29,720 nucleotides of DNA from CAZJAH01 sp964544155 (lineage in GTDB: Bacteria > Bacteroidota > Ignavibacteria > Kapaibacteriales > UBA2268), in NCBI GenBank assembly GCA_964544155.1, contig CAZJAH010000037.1, positions 1 through 29,720 of the forward strand. The letters run 5' to 3'. Shown here piece after piece: positions 24,670 through 29,720 of this stretch. The notes under the pieces are model-generated. The model ran no database searches. It saw only the letters and a list, made by a program, of their open reading frames with translations, and had not been told where the DNA came from. Position numbers and translations under genes: made by a program. How positions within the stretch are numbered: position 1 is the first letter of the stretch; every line of letters starts with the position of its first letter.

Positions 24670-26091
24670 TTACATCATTTCGAACATGGCGGCGGCTTCT
24701 TTTCTTTCCTGAGGTGATTTACCGCCCGGCATATATATTGCTTTCAGTATTAAGTCATGTAATCCCATTACTTTGCAGTTGAGCTTGTAATACTCAACAA
24801 GTTCCTTTAGCTGTTTCTTGCAATTCGCGCAAGGTGAGATAATAATTTCAGCTCCTGTTCTTCTAATTTGATCCGCTTTTACCTTTCCTCCGATTTCCAT
24901 GCGATATTCATGAAGTTCATCAACTGATACTAACCCTCCTCCGCCGCCGCAGCAGTAATTATCTCGTCCGTGCGGCTGCATTTCCACGAAATTTTTGCAG
25001 AAGGTTTTGATAATTTCCCTCGGTTGGTCAACAATCCATCCGGACCTGGATATATTACAGGGGTCATGGTAAGTGACTTTTTCTGTAATTATGTCAGGAT
25101 CAAGTTTAATTTTCCCTTTACGGATACATTCGAGAGTGTATTCCATAAAATTCAGCACCGGGTATGGTTTTTTGCCGCTGAATACAGGCACAAAATCATG
25201 CGCTGAGCGTGACGCGTGGCCGCATTCCCCAATGAGGATGCTTTTACCGTTGAGCCTTTCGACTTCAGCGATCAACTGTTTGATTATTCTTTCGAGGTGC
25301 CAGTCACTATAAAAAAGTCCGTAATTTATTCCGTCATAATTGCAAGTGCCAATTGTCCATTTATCCCAATCTCCCGCAGCATAGAGCACCGCGGCATTTC
25401 CCATTAGCGTATCCGGTTCGAGCAGATAATCGCTTACCGCGCAGAAGAATACGTAATCCCTGTTTTGTTTATCGATTGGAAAATCAGGCTTTACGCCTAA
25501 AATATCCTCCATTTCTTCAGAAAGAAAATCTAATGTATTTATCAGCGCTTCTTTAGGTATTTTAGAAGTATTATGGGTTTCTCCTTCTAATTGCTCGCGC
25601 ACGCTAACTTGCAATGCTTTTGGTACAATACCTATCAGGCTGAGAATATACCTGCCAAGCCTTGTTAAGAGGCCGTGATCCACACCCATGGGGCATTCCC
25701 TTGTGCATCTGCGGCATGCCGTACAGCGGTAAAATAGGTCGAGCATTTCGTCTATTATTTCATCAGTCAGGCGGAAATAATCCGGTTGAAACCTGGATAA
25801 CAGCCATCCGCCGATTGTGAAATACCTTTTATAAATATCCAGGAGGATATTTGTTTTATAGCAGGGGATATCCTTCGGATCATTTGTTGTCACAAATATG
25901 GGGCACGCGACAGCACACCTGTTGCATTTAGCTGTAGTCGTGCAATATGAGTCCAATAATGATTTATAATCTGTATAGCTCAAAACAGCGGCAAATGCTT
26001 CAAGAAATTTCTCTACTCTGTTGCTTTCTAAGGGTTTTTCAATATAGTAGGGATATTTCTTTGTTTCCGGGATCTGATTTTTTTCAAACAT
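24670..26091 (-). CDS. HdrD/DsrK/HmcF-like iron-sulfur protein (heterodisulfide reductase-related)
   Basis: The 473-residue protein has two ferredoxin-type cysteine sets near the N-terminus (C50/56/59/63 and C123/126/129/133, the second reading CTACRRCTRECP). A C-terminal CCG domain follows (C345 in YHDPCN, C380-C381 in YCCGGGGG, C421 and C424 in SPCANC). GECGHASRSA at 288-297 is typical of the DsrK/HmcF branch. The CCG domain binds the noncubane cluster that in HdrD reduces a heterodisulfide. A first CCG copy is degenerate. No signal peptide, so it faces the cytoplasm. It opens the operon; AAAGGA precedes the ATG and a sigma54-type promoter lies about 40 nt upstream. A cytoplasmic thiol/disulfide carrier is the likely partner; bacillithiol disulfide is one candidate, since bshC is nearby in the genome, but that is inference. 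Confidence 0.9.
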   Translation of the reverse strand: MFEKNQIPETKKYPYYIEKPLESNRVEKFLEAFAAVLSYTDYKSLLDSYCTTTAKCNRCAVACPIFVTTNDPKDIPCYKTNILLDIYKRYFTIGGWLLSRFQPDYFRLTDEIIDEMLDLFYRCTACRRCTRECPMGVDHGLLTRLGRYILSLIGIVPKALQVSVREQLEGETHNTSKIPKEALINTLDFLSEEMEDILGVKPDFPIDKQNRDYVFFCAVSDYLLEPDTLMGNAAVLYAAGDWDKWTIGTCNYDGINYGLFYSDWHLERIIKQLIAEVERLNGKSILIGECGHASRSAHDFVPVFSGKKPYPVLNFMEYTLECIRKGKIKLDPDIITEKVTYHDPCNISRSGWIVDQPREIIKTFCKNFVEMQPHGRDNYCCGGGGGLVSVDELHEYRMEIGGKVKADQIRRTGAEIIISPCANCKKQLKELVEYYKLNCKVMGLHDLILKAIYMPGGKSPQERKEAAAMFEMM

Positions 26092-26132
26092 TATTTAATT
26101 CCTTTTAAAATTATTGCAACTGTTTAAAATTT

Positions 26133-26149
26133 TGCAATTACTATACCGA
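26133..26149 (-). promoter_or_regulatory. Sigma54-type promoter for the redox-complex operon
   Basis: On the minus strand TCGGTATAGTAATTGCA has GG and GC separated by exactly 10 nt, the -24/-12 geometry. The -12 box TTGCA is perfect; the -24 box reads CGGTA against TGGCA. About 9 of 13 consensus positions match. Transcription would start near 26122, giving a 30-nt leader to the ATG at 26091. Confidence 0.55.
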
Positions 26150-26306
26150 ACAATATTGAGCATGATCATTAGTTGCTTTTACGCGGCTGACCAAATCCTG
26201 CTAACATCTTGGATATTAATGGAGTAGCGCAGGATTGCCTTTTTTTAAAATTCAGGATTTTCAAATTTAATCAGGCGGGCCATATCAGTTTTTACATCTT
26301 TAAATT

Positions 26307-26375
26307 GTTGCATATGTTGCAACATATTATTGCACTGCAACTACTATGCAACACTTGCACTGATACTTCCGCAAC
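26307..26375. promoter_or_regulatory. Clustered TGCAAC half-sites with 16-bp palindrome, candidate enhancer
   Basis: ATATGTTGCAACATAT (26312-26327) is a perfect palindrome. GTTGCA at 26307, TGCAAC at 26318, 26336 and 26347, TTGCAC at 26355 and CGCAAC at 26370 extend the theme. The cluster lies 115-185 bp before the plus-strand promoter and about 170-240 bp before the minus-strand one, as expected for binding sites of a sigma54 activator. A candidate activator is encoded at 28131-29435. Confidence 0.6.
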
Positions 26376-26488
26376 TTTTATTATTTAGGCCGGAATATTA
26401 TAAGTATCCTTGAAAAAGCCGATCTTTAGCCGGATCACATCATTCTTCCGGCTATCTCTGAAAAGCTGCCGCCAAATAAGAAACTCCC

Positions 26489-26505
26489 TTGGCATATTAC
26501 TTGTA
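26489..26505 (+). promoter_or_regulatory. Sigma54-type promoter for the NifX-DUF1847 gene
   Basis: TTGGCATATTACTTGTA shows TTGGCA at -24 and TTGTA at -12 with GG and GT spaced 10 nt. About 10 of 13 consensus positions match; the -12 C is a T. The expected start near 26515 leaves a short leader with AAGGAGAG before the ATG at 26534. Confidence 0.6.
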
Positions 26506-26533
26506 TTATAAAAATTAAAAATAAGGAGAGATT

Positions 26534-27481
26534 ATGAGATACGGTATTCCATTATTTTCGGGGAGAGTGGCGCCAAGATGTACAATTGCCGATTCTATTC
26601 TGATAGCAAAAGTAAACTATGGCAAAATCACCAGCAAGGTATTTATACCCTGGAAAGAGAGAAGTTTTATTTCACTGGTTGAGATTTTGATCGATGAGCG
26701 TGTTGATACTATTGTATGCGGCGGTATTAACAAAGAAGATAAAAAGCTGATCCGGTCGCAGGAAATCAAAGTAATTGATAATGTTGCTTGTAGCGAAGAG
26801 GAAATCATTAACGCTATCGATGAGGGAGTGATCAGGCCGGGATACGGATTTATCGACAGAAATAATATACAGTTTAATAATTCCGCCGGTAAAAAATCAA
26901 GTGGCCCCTCGGCTGATTTCAATTGCCTCAGATGCCCCGGAAATGAATGCAGGTTGGGTAAGCCCTGTCCTTATGTAAATAATATGGAATTAAGCAGGCC
27001 AAATGATAATGATATTAAAAAGATTGATTCGGCCATGGATATATCATTGGAAGAAGAAAGAAATCTTTGCCGCTTATCAGAGCTAATTTATTTCGCACTC
27101 GATATGAAGTATAAAAAGATCGGGATTGCCTATTGTACGGAACTGGAGGAAGCGACTGAAATATTAGTTTCAATTTTGAGAAGGTTCTTTGAGGTGAATC
27201 CGGTCTGTTGTAAAATTTCCGGTTCAGCAATATCAGACACGCCTTCCGGCGGTAAAAGGATTTCCTGCAATCCGGTTGCCCAGGCGGAAATATTGAACAG
27301 ATTAAAAACAGATATCAATATAATGGTCGGGCTGTGCATAGGAGCCGACAGTATTTTTTCGGATCTAAGTAATGCGCCGGTTACTACCTTATTTGTAAAG
27401 GACAGGTCACTTGCAAATAATCCTATTGGGGCGCTTTATTCCGAATATTATCTGAAGGAAGTTAAATCAGTTAACTCATAG
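26534..27481 (+). CDS. NifX-like domain fused to a DUF1847 metal-binding-type domain
   Basis: Residues 1-105 (MRYGIPLFSGRVAPRCTIAD, later VDTIVCGGINKEDKKL) resemble the NifX/dinitrogenase iron-molybdenum cofactor domain, which binds Fe-S or FeMo-cofactor precursors. Residues 130-312 match DUF1847: a cysteine set C131/134/139/145 (CLRCPGNECR, CPY), KKIGIAYCTELEEA, CNPVAQAEILN (C245), GLCIGADSIF (C268) and APVTTLFVKDRSLANNPIGA. DUF1847 proteins occur in anaerobes and are presumed to bind metal; their function is unknown. The protein is cytoplasmic. It heads a three-gene plus-strand set, has AAGGAGAG as SD and sits behind a sigma54-type promoter divergent from the redox complex, suggesting that it helps assemble, sense or insert a cofactor for it. 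Confidence 0.8.
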   Translation: MRYGIPLFSGRVAPRCTIADSILIAKVNYGKITSKVFIPWKERSFISLVEILIDERVDTIVCGGINKEDKKLIRSQEIKVIDNVACSEEEIINAIDEGVIRPGYGFIDRNNIQFNNSAGKKSSGPSADFNCLRCPGNECRLGKPCPYVNNMELSRPNDNDIKKIDSAMDISLEEERNLCRLSELIYFALDMKYKKIGIAYCTELEEATEILVSILRRFFEVNPVCCKISGSAISDTPSGGKRISCNPVAQAEILNRLKTDINIMVGLCIGADSIFSDLSNAPVTTLFVKDRSLANNPIGALYSEYYLKEVKSVNS

Positions 27482-27509
27482 ATGTTTTATAAATAAACCG
27501 AGGTCAAAA

Positions 27510-28046
27510 ATGGCTACACCAACTATTAATGCTATAGGCTTTTGTGCACATTATTCCAAGCAGGGAGACTGGGCGTTTGAGTTTGCACTAGAGTTGACTA
27601 AGCGCTTTAACAAACGTTTGAACGTGTTTCATTTTCTAAGCGATCCCTACGATCCTTCAGAGAATTATATTACAGCCCTGCCGCACTCTGAGAAAGAAAA
27701 ACTGGCGATAGCAAAGGAAAAAGAACTTAGGCTTTATTATGATGAATTAGCCGGAGATTACCTGGATGTCGGTTTTAGGGTATGCTATGATAAAAGCTGG
27801 ACTGAACTGCACCGCTGCCTTGTAATAAGAGAATTTCAGGTACTTGTATTAGGCTATACCGGGCACAACGTTTATTTTGCTAATAAAACTATTGAAAAAT
27901 TTGCTGAAAGCTTTGTATCGCCGGCAATTCTTGTGGGACCCGGAAGGCCTGATGAATACTATCTTAATGAGCAGGCTGCGCTGCTTGTTAACCAGTTGGG
28001 CATTAAGAACTATAAATGGCTCAGGCTTGAACCGGAACCCTTGTAA
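27510..28046 (+). CDS. Universal stress protein-like (UspA/HUP fold) protein
   Basis: The 178-residue protein reads as a single Usp domain: an N-terminal strand with INAIGFCAHYSKQGDWAFEF, a helix with ALELTKRFNKRLNVFHFL, and a late segment with LVLGYTGHNV and SPAILVGPG that recalls the nucleotide-binding loop (GxxGxxx and S/T of the ATP type), in degenerate form. Usp proteins bind ATP or act as small regulatory partners. It follows the DUF1847 gene after 28 bp and precedes the activator gene by 84 bp. AACCGAGG lies near its start as a weak SD. Its place suggests a signalling or stabilising role for the redox module; direct function is unknown. Confidence 0.65.
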   Translation: MATPTINAIGFCAHYSKQGDWAFEFALELTKRFNKRLNVFHFLSDPYDPSENYITALPHSEKEKLAIAKEKELRLYYDELAGDYLDVGFRVCYDKSWTELHRCLVIREFQVLVLGYTGHNVYFANKTIEKFAESFVSPAILVGPGRPDEYYLNEQAALLVNQLGIKNYKWLRLEPEPL

Positions 28047-28115
28047 TTTGTGATTTTATTTCGCAAAGTCATAGAGTATTTATATATTTACTGTAATCCG
28101 GGTAATTTGTGATTT
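28043..28115 (+). repeat. 14-bp direct repeat in the spacer before the activator gene
   Basis: GTAATTTGTGATTT occurs at 28043-28056 and 28102-28115, 59 bp apart, with similar bases continuing (TATTTCGC and GAATTTGCG). The first copy includes the stop codon of the Usp-like gene; the second lies 15 bp before the activator ATG. Confidence 0.7.
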
Positions 28116-28130
28116 GAATTTGCGGTTAAA

Positions 28131-29435
28131 ATGCAGAACAGAATAAGTAAGATAATATTCAACAGCATTAATGATGGAGTTTTTACGGTTGATAAAAACT
28201 GCAGGATAACTTCATTCAATAAATCCGCGGAAAAAATCACAGGTTTTTCTGCAGCGGAAGCTGTCGGAAAGCACTGCTTTGATATTTTCAGGACTGAAAT
28301 TTGCAATAAAAGATGTGCCCTTAAGGATACCCTGAAAACCGAAGAGCAGATAAAAAATGTTCGCGTTACCATTATTACACGTGAGGGCTGCGAAATGCCA
28401 ATCAACGTCACCACGATGCTGCTTCGCGACGAGGATAATGAAGTTATCGGAGCTGTTGAGTTTTTCCATGATATTTCAGAACTGGAGCAGCTTCGTAAAA
28501 ATTATGAACAAAAGAAAAGCCTCGATGAAATAATCAGCGTTAATCCATTTATGCAGCAGTTGATAGGCCAATTACCCAATATTGCAGAATCCAATTGTAA
28601 TGTTCTGATAAACGGCCCCAGCGGGTCGGGTAAAGAATTGTTTTCCCAGGTTATTCATAATTTAAGCCCCAGAAAATATGGCCCGTATATAAAAATAAAT
28701 TGCGCAGCATTACCGGCGGCATTACTCGAATCAGAGCTTTTCGGGTATGAGAAAGGCGCCTTTACTGATGCAAAGAAAGATAAACCCGGTTTATTCTGCC
28801 TGGCCGGCGGCGGAACTCTGCTTTTGGACGAGATAAGCGAAATGGATATTTCTCTTCAGGTAAAGCTTCTGAGAGTACTGAATAATGGAGAGTACAGGCC
28901 CCTGGGCTCTTCTAAAACCATGTATTCAGATGCCAGGATCATTGCGGCTACCAATGCCGATCTTAAAAACGAAATCAAAAACGGCACATTCAGGGAGGAT
29001 CTTTTTTATAGGATCAATGTGGTGGAAATTAAGGTTCCCCCCCTTTATGAGCGGCCGGAAGATATACCGCTACTTGCTAATTATCTAATTAAAAAATTCA
29101 ACGCCAAATTCAATAAAAAAATCAAAAGCATATCATCCAAAGCAATGTCGTACCTTTTAAAGTACCAATTTCCTGGTAATGTCAGGGAGCTTGAGAATAC
29201 GATAGAGCATTCCTTTGTAATGTGTAATGGTAATGAAATACATCCCGGACATTTGCCGAAGCAGATTATCGACGAATCATCTGTTTTTAAAGAAAATTCG
29301 CTAAACCGAAGCAGCGAAAAAGATAGAATTATTAATACACTTAACCGAAACATGGGCAATAAAACCAGGGCGGCTCAAGAACTTGGAATGCACAGAACCA
29401 CACTCTGGCGTAAAATGAAAGAATATAATATATGA
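28131..29435 (+). CDS. Sigma54-dependent transcriptional activator (PAS, AAA+, Fis-type HTH)
   Basis: The 434-residue protein has a PAS domain (about 5-118) with a cysteine set C49/C58/C62 (HCFDIFRTEICNKRC), then an AAA+ domain with Walker A GPSGSGKE (162-169), Walker B GGTLLLDE (227-234) and arginine finger region REDLFYR (288-294). A C-terminal Fis-type HTH follows (NKTRAAQELGMHRTTLWRKM). Such enhancer-binding proteins hydrolyse ATP to open sigma54 promoters. The sigma54-contacting loop reads GAFTDA (209-214) instead of GAFTGA. The cysteine pattern suggests redox or metal sensing by the PAS domain. No response-regulator receiver is present. It has no SD before the ATG at 28131. By position it should control the divergent region at 26092-26533. 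Confidence 0.93.
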   Translation: MQNRISKIIFNSINDGVFTVDKNCRITSFNKSAEKITGFSAAEAVGKHCFDIFRTEICNKRCALKDTLKTEEQIKNVRVTIITREGCEMPINVTTMLLRDEDNEVIGAVEFFHDISELEQLRKNYEQKKSLDEIISVNPFMQQLIGQLPNIAESNCNVLINGPSGSGKELFSQVIHNLSPRKYGPYIKINCAALPAALLESELFGYEKGAFTDAKKDKPGLFCLAGGGTLLLDEISEMDISLQVKLLRVLNNGEYRPLGSSKTMYSDARIIAATNADLKNEIKNGTFREDLFYRINVVEIKVPPLYERPEDIPLLANYLIKKFNAKFNKKIKSISSKAMSYLLKYQFPGNVRELENTIEHSFVMCNGNEIHPGHLPKQIIDESSVFKENSLNRSSEKDRIINTLNRNMGNKTRAAQELGMHRTTLWRKMKEYNI

Positions 29436-29720
29436 TTTCCTGTAGAACGATAGAGATAGAGATGAAAGCTATTTTATCTATCCAAATCCTACTAATAATT
29501 TGCATCTACAAACTCATCATCCAAACCCCTTGGAAATGAAATCCAAAACTTTCGGAGTAGTGAGGTAGCAAAGATTCTATTAATTAATCACTATGATATT
29601 ATATGTTTATTGTAAAAAATATTGAATGCCATAAATGCCTTTTAAGATATTTGTTTAGTAATTATACATATATAATACTAAAGTGGTATGGTATGATATT
29701 TTTCATAACTAACCCTCCTT
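29436..29720. other. Right-hand end of the window, mostly gene-free
   Basis: AT-rich. At the very edge, on the minus strand, AAGGAGGG (29713-29720) stands 6 nt before an ATG at 29706 that opens only 14 codons (MKNIIPYHFSIIYV, TAA at 29662-29664). The perfect SD suggests a leader peptide, a truncated gene or chance. No terminator is clear after the activator gene; GATAGA/TCTATC near 29450-29481 is a weak pair without a T-run. Confidence 0.4.

Larger units (their letters stand above)
26092..26533. promoter_or_regulatory. Divergent control region between the redox operon and the DUF1847 operon
   Basis: A gene-free 442-bp spacer between two divergent start codons. It holds a sigma54-like promoter facing each way (separate entries), a cluster of TGCAAC/GTTGCA half-sites at 26307-26375, and an inverted pair ATTGCAA/TTGCAAT (26113-26119, 26132-26138) that overlaps the minus-strand promoter. 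No open frame with coding character is seen on either strand. Confidence 0.8.

Noticed and set aside
21264..26091. Naming the operon dsrMKJOP
   Set aside because: Gene order, the cytochrome fusion, the missing Tat signal and the absence of other dsr genes do not support that name.
26307..26375. CRISPR-like repeat array
   Set aside because: The repeats are 6-bp half-sites with irregular spacing and inverted copies; there are no unique spacers of constant length and no cas genes.
26534..27481. Evidence for nitrogen fixation
   Set aside because: The NifX-like domain alone is not diagnostic; no nifHDK or nifB is in the window, and such domains are common in non-fixing anaerobes.

Overview
The window looks like a chromosomal contig of an uncultured bacterium of the Fibrobacterota-Chlorobiota-Bacteroidota (FCB) group. 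Two secreted proteins end in type IX secretion (Por) sorting domains, and a remnant of a third is visible. There is a Pur-alpha-like DUF3276 protein, a bacillithiol synthase (BshC), and one promoter that fits the Bacteroidota consensus (TTTG-N19-TAnnTTTG) upstream of a tRNA-Leu. Clear Shine-Dalgarno sequences are also used, which argues against a typical Bacteroidia genome. I cannot name the phylum. A 100-N scaffold gap shows that this is draft, probably metagenomic, sequence.

Layout. 1-4060 (minus strand): a T9SS-secreted 5'-nucleotidase-like metallophosphatase, a flavin reductase-like protein and a small outer-membrane transporter-like protein. 4225-8368 (plus): two tandem paralogous secreted S9 serine peptidases. 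8400-11000 (plus): a structured intergenic stretch, a 52-residue unknown protein, the DUF3276 protein with an added HTH-like tail, and a two-gene unit of an isoprenylcysteine methyltransferase-like and a CPBP (Rce1-like) membrane protease. 11179-13000: a KAS III-like ketoacyl synthase, a sorting-domain remnant, a minus-strand tRNA-Leu(CAG) with its own promoter and terminator, and a frameshifted lipoprotein gene. 13239-15430: a T9SS-secreted Asp-box (BNR) protein broken only by an assembly gap. 15495-18640: a GT-C glycosyltransferase overlapping bshC. 18802-21182: a RidA-like protein, an MFS exporter, a GNAT acetyltransferase and a decayed N-formylglutamate amidohydrolase-like pseudogene.

The most interesting part is 21264-29435. 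A four-gene minus-strand operon encodes a Hmc/Dsr-type transmembrane redox complex: an HdrD-like iron-sulfur protein, a NarI-like cytochrome b, a 16-cysteine ferredoxin subunit without Tat signal, and an NrfD/HybB-type membrane protein fused to a hexahaem cytochrome c domain. Divergent from it lies a plus-strand set: a NifX-like + DUF1847 fusion, a universal stress-like protein, and a PAS/AAA+/Fis sigma54 activator. The 442-bp spacer between the two arms carries a sigma54-type -24/-12 promoter facing each way. Between them is a cluster of TGCAAC half-sites around a 16-bp perfect palindrome, placed as expected for an enhancer. I read this as one regulated electron-transfer module in which the local activator drives both arms. 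The likely roles are exchange between menaquinone, cytoplasmic thiol/disulfide or ferredoxin-type carriers and periplasmic haems, but the substrate is unknown.
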